This document shows positions 1 to 7,288 of a stretch of DNA of 64,000 nucleotides, piece by piece. Under the pieces are notes generated by a model. It did no database searches. It was not told the origin of the DNA and worked only from the letters and a program-made list of their open reading frames with translations. The stretch's first letter is position 1. Every line of letters begins with the position of its first letter. The stretch is taken from NCBI RefSeq assembly GCF_002419815.1, contig NZ_DIGV01000055.1:6433-70432 (forward strand), in the 5' to 3' direction. Source of the DNA: Brevundimonas sp. UBA5713. GTDB lineage: Bacteria > Pseudomonadota > Alphaproteobacteria > Caulobacterales > Caulobacteraceae. The position numbers were made by a program, and so were the translations under genes.

Positions 1-30
1 GCACAGGGCTTTTTGGCCCGATGTCAGAGG

Positions 31-64
31 AAAAGGCCGTCCCGTCCAGCCGGGGCGGCCTTTT
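31..64. terminator. Bidirectional hairpin terminator
   Basis: The arm AAAAGGCCGTCCC pairs with GGGGCGGCCTTTT (one T-G wobble) around an 8-base loop, with A and T runs on the two outer sides. It sits directly beside the stop codon of the leftward S24 repressor gene, so it can end that transcript and also one entering from the left edge. Seen directly; termination is inferred. Confidence 0.75.
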
Positions 65-697
65 CTATTGGCTGACCCAGATGATCCGCGCGATCCAGAC
101 CACGTCCTCGCGGGCGATGATGCGGTCAGGATAGTCCGGATTATAGGAATAGAGGGTGAGGGCCGTGGCGGTGATGTCGCGCAGTTCCTTGGCCAAGGTT
201 TCGCCGGATCGCGTGCGTAGGGCCACGCGGTCGCCGCGCCGCACCTGTGACTGATCCAGATCGACAATGACCTTGTCGCCAGGACGGTACAGCGGGACCA
301 TGGAATCCCCGTCGATTTCCAGACTGAACAATGTGTCCTTAGGGCGGGGCAGGGCGGCGCGGTCCCAATCCTCCGACAGGGGCAGGCCTGCATCATCAAA
401 GAAGCCCTGATCACCAGCCTTGGCCAATCCCAAAACCGGAAGCGAGGGTTCAGGGCCTGCATCGTCGGCCAGCGTGGCGAACTCCGCCAGCGACAGTCCG
501 GTTGCCGACAGTACGCGCATCAGGCTTTCAGTCGAAGGCCAGCGGGGCCGCGCTGGATGGCCGGAAGCGAACCTCTTGGAAGGGTTGAAGCTTGTGGGGT
601 CCAGTCCGGCGCGACACGCTAATCCCGATGGGGTTGTGCCTTCCCGTCTGGCCAGTGCGTCCAAGCCCTTCCAGACCTTGGCGTGCGATAGCGGCAT
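65..697 (-). CDS. LexA-like S24-family transcriptional repressor
   Basis: A 210-residue DNA-binding protein of the LexA/CI self-cleaving type. The first roughly 75 residues are a helix-turn-helix region. The C-terminal half is a peptidase S24 fold with the serine in GDSM (S132) and the lysine in LAKEL (K170), which form the Ser-Lys dyad in this family. An Ala-Gly pair at residues 94-95 (KAGDQG) lies in the linker where LexA and CI are cut. The family is known to derepress targets when RecA-ssDNA stimulates autocleavage; that this protein does so is inference. It is too divergent at its N-terminus to be the main LexA and no phage genes surround it, so it is more likely a chromosomal regulator than a prophage repressor. 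Confidence 0.85.
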   Translation of the reverse strand: MPLSHAKVWKGLDALARREGTTPSGLACRAGLDPTSFNPSKRFASGHPARPRWPSTESLMRVLSATGLSLAEFATLADDAGPEPSLPVLGLAKAGDQGFFDDAGLPLSEDWDRAALPRPKDTLFSLEIDGDSMVPLYRPGDKVIVDLDQSQVRRGDRVALRTRSGETLAKELRDITATALTLYSYNPDYPDRIIAREDVVWIARIIWVSQ

Positions 698-735
698 GGG
701 GACTTCCTAGGGGAAGCCCAGACTAGGTTAACCCC

Positions 736-1191
736 TCAGGAATATCCACCCAGTTCATCATGGGCCCGCCCGATCGCGGCCCGCTCTTGCCATGCCATGA
801 AGGTGCCGATGGCGATGGAGATCAGGATGCCAATCGAGGCCATATTCACAATGATGTAGTAGCTGACGATTGGGGTATCGAAATTACTGAGGATCAGGAC
901 TTGGCTAGCAACGATCAGAATCTGGAAAGCGCAGGCCCACACAGGCCAATTCCGGGGGGCTTTCCACACGATAGCTGCGAAGGTGCTTAGCAGAGCTAGG
1001 TCGATAGCCAGCATGAACCAGTTACCTTGTCCCTCGTCGCCGAAGCTTGCGATGATCAGCGTGGTTGCTAGCCAAGCCACGAGGTAAGATATCGCCCCGA
1101 CGCGTTCGATCTTTTCACCAGCTATCAGTGCGAACACGCATACAATTGCGGTTAGTCCTGCACCGATAAGACCTATTGCTGTCTCAAACAC
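736..1191 (-). CDS. Small polytopic membrane protein, unknown function
   Basis: About 151 residues with four or five hydrophobic helices (for example around residues 3-25, 34-50, 60-78, 85-103 and 112-134) and a short charged C-terminus. I do not recognise the family. The reading frame extends to a TTG at 1203, but the GTG at 1191 has a GGGGG ribosome-binding stretch five bases upstream, so I prefer it. That GGGGG lies in one arm of a 12-bp hairpin (1193-1222), so translation may depend on the fold, or the hairpin may simply terminate the upstream gene. It lies downstream of the CtrA-box gene at 1275-1625 in the same orientation. Confidence 0.7.
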   Translation of the reverse strand: MFETAIGLIGAGLTAIVCVFALIAGEKIERVGAISYLVAWLATTLIIASFGDEGQGNWFMLAIDLALLSTFAAIVWKAPRNWPVWACAFQILIVASQVLILSNFDTPIVSYYIIVNMASIGILISIAIGTFMAWQERAAIGRAHDELGGYS

Positions 1192-1192
1192 G

Positions 1193-1222
1193 AAAGCCCC
1201 CAACGCAAAGGTTGAGGGCTTT
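1193..1222 (-). terminator. 12-bp hairpin between two leftward genes
   Basis: On the minus-strand RNA the arm AAAGCCCTCAAC pairs with GTTGGGGGCUUU (one G-U wobble) over a 6-base loop. The wobble becomes a C-A mismatch on the other strand, so the fold favours leftward transcription. It lies about 50 bases past the stop of the 1275-1625 gene and its 3' arm holds the only ribosome-binding-like stretch of the next gene. Confidence 0.5.
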
Positions 1223-1274
1223 GTAGCTTAACTTAGCCGTTTCGCAGAACGAAACTCGTTGTATGACTAAAATT

Positions 1275-1625
1275 TCATACGGCGCGCAGGTGCGGCTGGT
1301 AGTGGTTGCCCGGCAGCAGCTTGTCCAGATCCGACGGCTTGTCGCGGGTGCCTGCGGCGTAGGTGCCCCAGCCCATGCGGCGGTGATCTTTCTGCATTTC
1401 CTCGTGGCACGACACGATGGCTTCGCGGGCTGCCGAGAGAGCCGCCAGCGTTTCCATGGCCTTGGTTTGCGAGGCTGTGCCGGCGATGGCGGAGATCGAC
1501 AGCTCGTTACGGCCCGCAATCAAGGCCTGAACCATGGCAGCAGCGTGCGAGATCGCGTCATCTACAGCCAGTTCCGTGGCGTAGAGTTCGTTCGCAATTC
1601 CGGTGACTACTTCAGTGCGGTCCAT
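1275..1625 (-). CDS. Small conserved protein, probable CtrA target
   Basis: A 116-residue soluble protein, largely alpha-helical and alanine-rich in its first 80 residues, with a charged histidine-containing tail. There is no signal peptide or recognisable domain. The ATG is preceded by GAGGGG at good spacing. The promoter region holds a perfect TTAA-N7-TTAAC box (1699-1714) and a degenerate second copy (1664-1678), the pattern bound by the Caulobacterales cell-cycle regulator CtrA. This suggests expression in the flagellated or predivisional stage. Its overall helical make-up resembles small flagellar or chemotaxis accessory proteins, but that is only an impression and no function is assigned. 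Confidence 0.7.
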   Translation of the reverse strand: MDRTEVVTGIANELYATELAVDDAISHAAAMVQALIAGRNELSISAIAGTASQTKAMETLAALSAAREAIVSCHEEMQKDHRRMGWGTYAAGTRDKPSDLDKLLPGNHYQPHLRAV

Positions 1626-1663
1626 TGGGTACCCCTCATATAACGCCGATCTGGCGATATACG

Positions 1664-1714
1664 TTTACCAACTGTTAAGCTTGTTCGTAAAGGGTTTGTT
1701 AACACTTTTTTAAC
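1664..1714 (-). promoter_or_regulatory. CtrA-type boxes (one perfect, one degenerate)
   Basis: 1699-1714 reads TTAA-cactttt-TTAAC and is also a consensus match on the opposite strand (TTAA-aaaagtg-TTAAC). 1664-1678 reads TTTA-ccaactg-TTAA. CtrA of Caulobacter recognises TTAA-N7-TTAA. The perfect box is about 75-90 bases upstream of the start at 1625, so its natural target is that leftward gene. Confidence 0.6.
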
Positions 1715-1719
1715 CAAGG

Positions 1720-2139
1720 TTAACGCCCGGGGCTGGAATCCTCTGAATTTTCATCGAGTTGGAAATGTGCGGTCAGGGTGGCGATGGGCTTGTCCTGACT
1801 CTCTTGCCACGCCTCGGCGGTCACGTAGGCGACTCGCCGTCCTGCCTTGCCAATATGGGCGCGGGCATAGACATCTTGAGCCGCGCCGCTGCGCAGATAG
1901 GCGACCGAAACATTGATCGGGCGGGGAAGACGCAGGCGGGGATAGGTGTGTGAGACCTTGGCCATAGCCGCCATTTCCAGCAGGGCCGCCGTGGTGCCGC
2001 CATGCAGAGCCGGAATCATGGGATTGCCGATCAAATGGTCGGCAAACGGCATAATGACGGTGACGTCGTCGCCGTAAATCTCGGTGCGCAGATTAAGGAA
2101 CTGGGCGTAGGGCAGGTGGTCGAGCAGGGGTTTGGTCAT
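1720..2139 (-). CDS. PaaI-type hotdog thioesterase
   Basis: A 139-residue protein of the PaaI/YbgC hotdog superfamily, which hydrolyses acyl-CoA thioesters. The conserved stretch IPALHGGTTAALLEMAAM (about residues 42-59) is the hotdog helix, with the HGG turn usual for PaaI enzymes, and PRPINVSVAYLRSG is the following strand. Its start codon overlaps the stop of the upstream thioesterase gene by four bases (ATGA), so the two are translationally coupled. Because the two are distant paralogues, a heterodimer or two substrate ranges are possible. The substrate cannot be told from sequence. Confidence 0.85.
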   Translation of the reverse strand: MTKPLLDHLPYAQFLNLRTEIYGDDVTVIMPFADHLIGNPMIPALHGGTTAALLEMAAMAKVSHTYPRLRLPRPINVSVAYLRSGAAQDVYARAHIGKAGRRVAYVTAEAWQESQDKPIATLTAHFQLDENSEDSSPGR

Positions 2140-2603
2140 GCGGCACCGCCTTTGGCGTTGGCCAGATCTTTGCGTAGCGAGGGCTTGTGGATGATGTAGG
2201 CGGCTTGCGACGCTGCGACGGGATCGGAGGGATCGTCCTCGAACGCCCAGGCGCGAACAAAGGCCATGGTCCGGTTCAGACGGTAACAGTGGGCCTCGGC
2301 GATCAGGTCACGCCCTGGGGCCGCGGCGCGCATATAATCGACGCGCAGATCCAGAGTGGCGATGGACTGAAACTGGTCCAGTGCCAGCCAGACAGACAGA
2401 CCGCCAACGTGATCCAGCAAGGTGCTGACCAGTCCGCCGGACAGAACGCCGGTCAGCGGGTCGCCGACAAACTCGGGCTTGTAGGGGGCGCGCAGTCGCA
2501 CCTTTTTGCCATCCACGGATTCGAGTTTGAACCCGAGCGTATGGGTGTGGGCCGAGCCTGACGCCAACTGCGGCAGGATATTGAGAAGTTCGGGGTTAGG
2601 CAT
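2136..2603 (-). CDS. PaaI-type hotdog thioesterase
   Basis: A 155-residue hotdog-fold thioesterase and the first gene of a two-gene operon with its paralogue. The hotdog helix is GDPLTGVLSGGLVSTLLDHVGGLSVW (about residues 47-72), with an aspartate (LLDH) where the catalytic acidic residue of PaaI-like enzymes lies, followed by the strand TLDLRVDYMRAA. The ATG follows AAGGA at normal spacing. The family removes acyl groups from CoA; the physiological acyl group here is unknown. Confidence 0.88.
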   Translation of the reverse strand: MPNPELLNILPQLASGSAHTHTLGFKLESVDGKKVRLRAPYKPEFVGDPLTGVLSGGLVSTLLDHVGGLSVWLALDQFQSIATLDLRVDYMRAAAPGRDLIAEAHCYRLNRTMAFVRAWAFEDDPSDPVAASQAAYIIHKPSLRKDLANAKGGAA

Positions 2604-2671
2604 CCGTAATCCTTTGATACGGAACGTATTGGTGAACAGGTCGGCAAGACCTGTCCAGCCCCCCGGCGCGC

Positions 2672-4282
2672 TTAGCTAACCTGTCGCAACACTGTTGTGT
2701 TATCGCTGATCACTTCCCCCGACAATGCGCGCACCATGGCCATGCGCAGTCGCTCGGGTTTGATCGGCTTTTCGACCACGCACATCATGCCAGCCGCGAC
2801 ATAGCCGAGCGCATCGTCTGGATCAGCATTTGCCGTCAGGGCAATGATAGGCAGTGACGCCAAGTCGCCGCCCATGGCGCGAATGGCGCGAGTGGCCTGC
2901 ACGCCGTCCATCCGGGGCATCTTGATGTCCATGAGTACCATGTCGAACCGCCCGGTTTGGATGGCTTCAACGGCGTACTGGCCGTCCTCGACAGTCTCGC
3001 AGGTGCAGCCGAACATTTCGCACAAGGCCTGTGCGACCACGCGGTTGGTCGCGTTGTCGTCGGCAATCAGCACGTGAGGGTGGCTATTGATGTCCAGCCG
3101 TTCCAGATGGGTTACGTTCTCGTCGGCTGCGTCTTCGATAATGGCGCGAGAGACATTCACATCAAAGGCATAGGTGGCACCGCGCCCTTGATTGTTCTCG
3201 GCCCAAATGCGCCCGCCAAAAGCTTTCAACAACAGGCTGGCTGCGGTCAGGTCCATGCCGTCATGCAGACCCTCTTCCGACTGCCAGTTCTTCAACTGGT
3301 CTGCATCCAGTCCGGGGCCGTCATCCCTTACGCGGGCACCGAGACATACCTGACTGCCGTGGACTTCGGCCTTGAGGCCCACTTCGATGATTCCGTTACG
3401 AACCAGGCGCAGCGCGTTTTCGATTAGGGTGTTTACCGTGCGGGCAAAGCGGGGTCGGTCCAGCATGGCCGTCAGTTCGGTATCACCCTCATAGCTGACG
3501 ATGATCGAAACGCCATCCTGTGCGCCGCGTGTGGTCCAAGTGTTGGCGATCTCGTCGACGAAGCTGCGGATCAGCGTAGGCTCGAGGTTGAACTGCAGCT
3601 GCCCGTGCTCAAGGTGAACCAGATCGCGCGCGCTGTTCAGGCGCTCCATAGCGTCGTGCGACGCATCCCTGATCGCTGCCACCTGTTCAAGAACAAGAGC
3701 AGGCAGCGGCTGTCGGCCCAGCATGTCAGCAAAGGTCTGGATGGATTGCAGAGGCGATTTCAGTTCTCGTTCAACCAGATCCACAAAACCGGACTTGGCC
3801 GAGGCGATATGGGGGCTACTGGCCTTTTCAGACATCAGGCTAGCAATCTGCTGGTCGCGTTCGCCGATGGCCCGGGCCTGTGCATCATTGGCGAGGCGCA
3901 GCAGGGAGATGACGGTGCCGACACCCCAATAGTTACCGCCCTTGGTGACGATAAAGCCGCGCATCATAGTGCCAGCGCTGCTTTTGAGTACGATGTCTGA
4001 GAAGGTGTGAACCTTGGTGTCGTGCGAAACGACCGCCGGCTCGGGGTCCATGATCTTTTCGATCGGACGCGAACCATATCGGCTGTGACCCAGCGGCTCG
4101 GCCAGTTTCAGCAGGAAATCTTGACGGTCAATCAGCCCGACAGGGCGACCGTTTTCCACCACTGGCAAGGCCAGGGCGTCAGGGTTCGCCGAGAACCAGT
4201 TGTACACTTCGGCGACTGACGCCTGTGGGTGAACTGGTGCGACGCGTTCTGCGAGCAAATCAATGGTCGGCAAGGCCGGCAC
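2672..4282 (-). CDS. CBS domain / degenerate histidine kinase / receiver protein
   Basis: A 536-residue cytoplasmic hybrid signalling protein. A CBS pair covers about residues 1-130 and is followed by a short coiled linker. A HisKA-like helix then has VERELKSPL where kinases have the sHELRTPL box: the phospho-acceptor histidine is R172 (codon CGA at 3769-3767). The HATPase domain (about 225-385) keeps the N-box asparagine (ENALR) and DGPG, but the G2 box reads GMDL rather than GLGL. The C-terminal receiver (about 405-525) is intact, with the acidic pair in IADDN, D452 in LMDIKMP, the ALTAN threonine and EKPIK lysine. It therefore cannot autophosphorylate in the normal way and may be an allosteric pseudokinase controlled through CBS ligands or receiver phosphorylation. 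Start is a GTG; a slightly later start is possible. Confidence 0.85.
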   Translation of the reverse strand: MPALPTIDLLAERVAPVHPQASVAEVYNWFSANPDALALPVVENGRPVGLIDRQDFLLKLAEPLGHSRYGSRPIEKIMDPEPAVVSHDTKVHTFSDIVLKSSAGTMMRGFIVTKGGNYWGVGTVISLLRLANDAQARAIGERDQQIASLMSEKASSPHIASAKSGFVDLVERELKSPLQSIQTFADMLGRQPLPALVLEQVAAIRDASHDAMERLNSARDLVHLEHGQLQFNLEPTLIRSFVDEIANTWTTRGAQDGVSIIVSYEGDTELTAMLDRPRFARTVNTLIENALRLVRNGIIEVGLKAEVHGSQVCLGARVRDDGPGLDADQLKNWQSEEGLHDGMDLTAASLLLKAFGGRIWAENNQGRGATYAFDVNVSRAIIEDAADENVTHLERLDINSHPHVLIADDNATNRVVAQALCEMFGCTCETVEDGQYAVEAIQTGRFDMVLMDIKMPRMDGVQATRAIRAMGGDLASLPIIALTANADPDDALGYVAAGMMCVVEKPIKPERLRMAMVRALSGEVISDNTTVLRQVS

Positions 4283-4501
4283 TCCGCTGGTACGAGACCA
4301 AAGTCACACCGAAACTTTGCGGAACGGTTAAGCTGCTAAGCTTATGCAGACAACTTAAGCCTGTTTTGGTGACAAGCGAGACCAAGGGCTGTTTGCGGCC
4401 CATTTTGCATGTGGCGCGCCGCACTATATAAGGCGCGCTCTACCCCTAGTTCTCCAGTCTGTGTGGATGCGCGCGGCCAAAAGGCCGACCGCAGGTTTTT
4501 C

Positions 4502-5242
4502 ATGAACGAAATCAACTCGACGTCTCCGCTCGAGGAGGCCACCTTGGCCGACACTGCCCTTGTTCTCTTCTCGGGCGGGCAGGACAGTGCCACCTGTCTG
4601 GCATGGGCACTGGAGCGTTATCGTCGTGTAGAGACTATCGGCTTTGATTATGGCCAGCGCCACGTCGTGGAGATGCAGGCGCGACTGAATGTGCGCGAGA
4701 CGATGAAGAGCGTCTTGTCCCAATATGCAGACAGGCTGGGTCCGGACCATGTGGTGGACCTGACCGGCTATGGCCGCATCGCCGAAAGCAGCCTGACCAG
4801 CGAGGTCGCCATAGAGATGGACGAGCGCGGCTTGCCGGCCACCTTTGTGCCGGGGCGCAACCTGATCTTCCTGACGGCGGCGGCGGCGCTGTCCGACCGT
4901 CGCGGTCTGAAGGTGCTGGTAACCGGCGTTTGCGAGACGGACTATTCCGGCTATCCCGATTGCCGTCAGGCCACCATTGACGCCATGTCACAGGCGCTGA
5001 CGCTGGGGCTGGACCGTCCGGTGCCGATTGAAACCCCGCTGATGTATCTGACCAAGGCCCAGACGTGGGAACTGGCGCACCAGATCGGCGGCCAAGCCTT
5101 GGTGGACGCCATCATCGAGACCTCGCACACCTGCTATGCGGGTGACCGCGAGCATCGCCACGACTGGGGCTATGGCTGTGGCAGCTGCGCGGCCTGTGAA
5201 CTGCGCGAAGCGGGCTATCGCCAGTGGAAGGAAGGCCAATGA
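4502..5242 (+). CDS. queC: 7-cyano-7-deazaguanine synthase
   Basis: QueC converts 7-carboxy-7-deazaguanine to preQ0 with ATP and ammonia, in the queuosine tRNA pathway. The PP-loop [14 protein letters not shown] is near residues 23-36, and four zinc-binding cysteines lie at the C-terminus (CYAGD...GCGSCAAC). Length (246 residues) is slightly above the family norm of about 225-235 because of an N-terminal extension. I chose the ATG at 4502; the frame is open upstream to 4409 but that stretch is not QueC-like. The stop overlaps the queE start (ATGA), so the two are coupled. No preQ1 riboswitch was recognised upstream. Confidence 0.95.
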   Translation: MNEINSTSPLEEATLADTALVLFSGGQDSATCLAWALERYRRVETIGFDYGQRHVVEMQARLNVRETMKSVLSQYADRLGPDHVVDLTGYGRIAESSLTSEVAIEMDERGLPATFVPGRNLIFLTAAAALSDRRGLKVLVTGVCETDYSGYPDCRQATIDAMSQALTLGLDRPVPIETPLMYLTKAQTWELAHQIGGQALVDAIIETSHTCYAGDREHRHDWGYGCGSCAACELREAGYRQWKEGQ

Positions 5243-5874
5243 CTTATTCGGTCAAAGAAACCTTTCTGACGGTGCAGGGAGAAGCGGGGCAGGCGGGTCG
5301 CGTGTCGGTTTTCCTGCGCTTTGCGGGCTGCAACCTGTGGAGCGGGCTGGAGCGTGACCGCGACACCGCCGTGTGTACCTTTTGCGATACCGATTTCGTC
5401 GGCACCAACGGCGACGGCGGCGGCAAGTTCAAGACCGCCGCACTGCTGGCTGACCACGTCAACAGCTTCTGGACGAGCCGCGAGGGCGACCCCAAACTGG
5501 TCGTCTGCACGGGCGGCGAGCCACTGCTGCAACTGGATGCGCCGCTGATCGACGCCCTGCACGCGCGCGGCTTCGAGATCGCCATCGAGAGCAACGGCAC
5601 GATCAAGGCCCCCGAAGGCATCGATTGGATCTGCATCAGCCCCAAGGCCGACGCCGAAGTGGTCCAAACCTCGGGGCAGGAACTAAAACTGGTCTATCCG
5701 CAGGAGAAGGCCATGCCCGAGCGTTTCGAGCACATGGATTTCGAGCGCTTCTGGCTACAACCAATGGATGGGCCGGAGCAAGCCGCCAACACCCAGGCGG
5801 CCATGGACTATTGCCTGAAGCACCCGCAATGGCGGCTCAGCATCCAGACGCACAAATACATCGGTGTCCGGTAG
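5239..5874 (+). CDS. queE: 7-carboxy-7-deazaguanine synthase (radical SAM)
   Basis: QueE is the radical SAM enzyme that contracts 6-carboxytetrahydropterin to 7-carboxy-7-deazaguanine, the step before QueC. The 211-residue protein has the QueE-specific cluster motif C-x14-C-x2-C (C31, C46, C49) instead of the ordinary Cx3Cx2C, as in the Burkholderia/alphaproteobacterial type. The glycine-rich CTGGEPLLQ for SAM binding is near residue 95. The end, SIQTHKYIG, is the conserved QueE terminus. It overlaps queC by four bases. QueD and QueF are not in this window. Confidence 0.95.
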   Translation: MTYSVKETFLTVQGEAGQAGRVSVFLRFAGCNLWSGLERDRDTAVCTFCDTDFVGTNGDGGGKFKTAALLADHVNSFWTSREGDPKLVVCTGGEPLLQLDAPLIDALHARGFEIAIESNGTIKAPEGIDWICISPKADAEVVQTSGQELKLVYPQEKAMPERFEHMDFERFWLQPMDGPEQAANTQAAMDYCLKHPQWRLSIQTHKYIGVR

Positions 5875-5969
5875 GAAGCGCGCTTTTTTACCTGCGCTGC
5901 ATCCAGCAGCCTCCTCGGTGACGACTAACGGATAGAACCACGTTATCGTCGCCACCGGAGGGCGCTGTT

Positions 5970-6386
5970 ATGAACTTTCTGTATCTTGCCATGCTGATCC
6001 CGATCTTCGGGATTTTCTATGCCGCCTTCACTTCATACCTGAAGTATCGCCAGCATCGCGCCATGCTGGATGTGCTCAAGGTCTATGCCGACAAGGGCGA
6101 GGCCCCACCGCAGGAGGTGCTGGCGGCCCTGAGCAAGTCGCACTGTCTAGCGGAGCCGGGTCTGAACGCGCCCAGCACATTGGCGTCTGCTGGCCCTCCC
6201 AAGACGCAAGGGCCGATGCACTATTGGTCGCTGGTCGGGCTGTTTGCTGTGTTTGCGGCGGGCTTTGCCTATGCGGCTTGGGGCACGGGCGATGTGATGT
6301 ATCCGTTCGCCATAGTGGCCTTTACCATGGGCGCGGTGGGTGTGTGGGCCTTGATCATGGCCATTGGCCTCAGTGTGAAGAAGTAG
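5970..6386 (+). CDS. DUF6249-like membrane protein upstream of an ECF sigma factor
   Basis: 138 residues with an N-terminal membrane helix (about 3-20), a basic cytoplasmic stretch KYRQHRAMLDVLKVYADKGEAPPQEV, a polar linker, and two C-terminal helices (about 84-103 and 108-132). The arrangement of a helix, a basic region, an EKG-P-PxEL-like patch and two more helices resembles DUF6249-type proteins often found next to ECF sigma factors in Caulobacterales. The gene begins 26 bases before the sigma gene's ATG and shares its orientation. A sensing or anti-sigma role is plausible but not shown. Confidence 0.72.
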   Translation: MNFLYLAMLIPIFGIFYAAFTSYLKYRQHRAMLDVLKVYADKGEAPPQEVLAALSKSHCLAEPGLNAPSTLASAGPPKTQGPMHYWSLVGLFAVFAAGFAYAAWGTGDVMYPFAIVAFTMGAVGVWALIMAIGLSVKK

Positions 6387-6411
6387 GCCCGTACGGACGG
6401 GGCGCGGGGAA

Positions 6412-6939
6412 ATGACACCGCAAGACAGGCAGTGGCTGTCAGAGGCCCAAAACGGCTCGGACATTGCTTATGGGCGACTGGTCGCCAGCCATCAGACTGT
6501 GGTGCGAGGGTTTCTGCGCCGCATGCTGGGCGGCGGCTGGGCCGATGCTGACGATGTCGCGCAGGACGTCTTTGTCCACGCATGGCAGAGCCTACATTCA
6601 GTGCGCGAGCCGGATCGGTTCAAGTCATGGCTGATCGGGATCGCGTGGCGCAGGGCGCAGGATCACATCCGCAGCCACCAGCGCCGCGCCCGACGCGATC
6701 AGGATTGGCTGCAATCCCTATCCTTGCCGCAAGGCGTCAGTCAGGAAGACCGGATGGCGTTGGAACAGGCCATGCAGACCCTTGCGCCCGATGCGCGGGC
6801 CTGTGTGGCGCTCTCGCTGGGCGAAGGCTGGACCCACGCCGAGATATCGGCTTCGCTGAACTTGCCACTGGGGACGGTAAAGTCCCATCTAACGCGTGGG
6901 CGGGAAAAGCTTCTCGCCGCACTGGGAGGTGTCGAATGA
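6412..6939 (+). CDS. ECF-type RNA polymerase sigma factor
   Basis: A 175-residue sigma-70 family protein of the extracytoplasmic-function group. Region 2 (about residues 12-85) contains ADADDVAQDVFVHAWQSL and the -10-recognition helix FKSWLIGIAWRRAQDH. Region 4 (about 118-170) contains the helix-turn-helix WTHAEISASLNLPLGTVKSHLTRGREKL. Its stop overlaps the next start (ATGA), and a membrane protein precedes it, so the three genes look like one unit. Typical zinc-anti-sigma features are absent in both neighbours. Target promoters are unknown. Confidence 0.92.
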   Translation: MTPQDRQWLSEAQNGSDIAYGRLVASHQTVVRGFLRRMLGGGWADADDVAQDVFVHAWQSLHSVREPDRFKSWLIGIAWRRAQDHIRSHQRRARRDQDWLQSLSLPQGVSQEDRMALEQAMQTLAPDARACVALSLGEGWTHAEISASLNLPLGTVKSHLTRGREKLLAALGGVE

Positions 6940-7229
6940 CCGCTGAACAGAAACTGATGGCCTTGATGGCGCTCGATACGCCCAAGCAGCCCGATCCTGT
7001 TTTAGAGTACGGGGTGTTGAACCGTGTGGCTAAACAGCGGGCCGTAGCCGCATTCGCCCATATGCTGGCCAAGATCGTGGTTGGCGGCGGTGTGCTGATG
7101 GCCTGTGCTTGGGCGTTGCAAGCTGGAGATAGCGCCGCGGTCGTGTCCGTCCTGATGTCGGTAGGCGCGTTGAGCGTGGCGGGTCTGATCGTCTGGACCT
7201 TGGGCCGTGTTGCACCCCGCGAGCATTAA
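6936..7229 (+). CDS. Small membrane protein coupled to the ECF sigma gene
   Basis: 97 residues: a polar N-terminal segment of about 38 residues (MTAEQKLMALMALDTPKQPD...) that could face the cytoplasm, then two hydrophobic helices (about 40-60 and 66-88). It overlaps the sigma factor gene by four bases. Position, topology and coupling fit a short anti-sigma factor, but there is no ZAS (HxxxCxxC) motif and no RskA-like extracytoplasmic domain, so this remains inference. Confidence 0.7.
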   Translation: MTAEQKLMALMALDTPKQPDPVLEYGVLNRVAKQRAVAAFAHMLAKIVVGGGVLMACAWALQAGDSAAVVSVLMSVGALSVAGLIVWTLGRVAPREH

Positions 7230-7244
7230 AGCCGCGGGATGAGT

Positions 7245-7281
7245 TCCGGCGCGCCATGATCAGGATCAACAGCGCGCCGGA
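7245..7281. terminator. Inverted repeat between convergent genes
   Basis: TCCGGCGCGC (7245-7254) and GCGCGCCGGA (7272-7281) are perfect inverted arms separated by 17 bases, between the stop codons of the sigma-operon membrane gene and the leftward peptidase gene. There is no U-run, so it may act as a weak bidirectional terminator or only protect 3' ends. Confidence 0.45.
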
Positions 7282-7288
7282 TGTTCAC

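Noticed and set aside
65..697. Prophage repressor marking an integrated phage
   Set aside because: No structural, lysis, integrase or replication genes follow within the window.
4283..4501. preQ1 riboswitch before queC
   Set aside because: I could not find the conserved H-type pseudoknot pattern; the only feature is a short GGCC-AAAA-GGCC hairpin.
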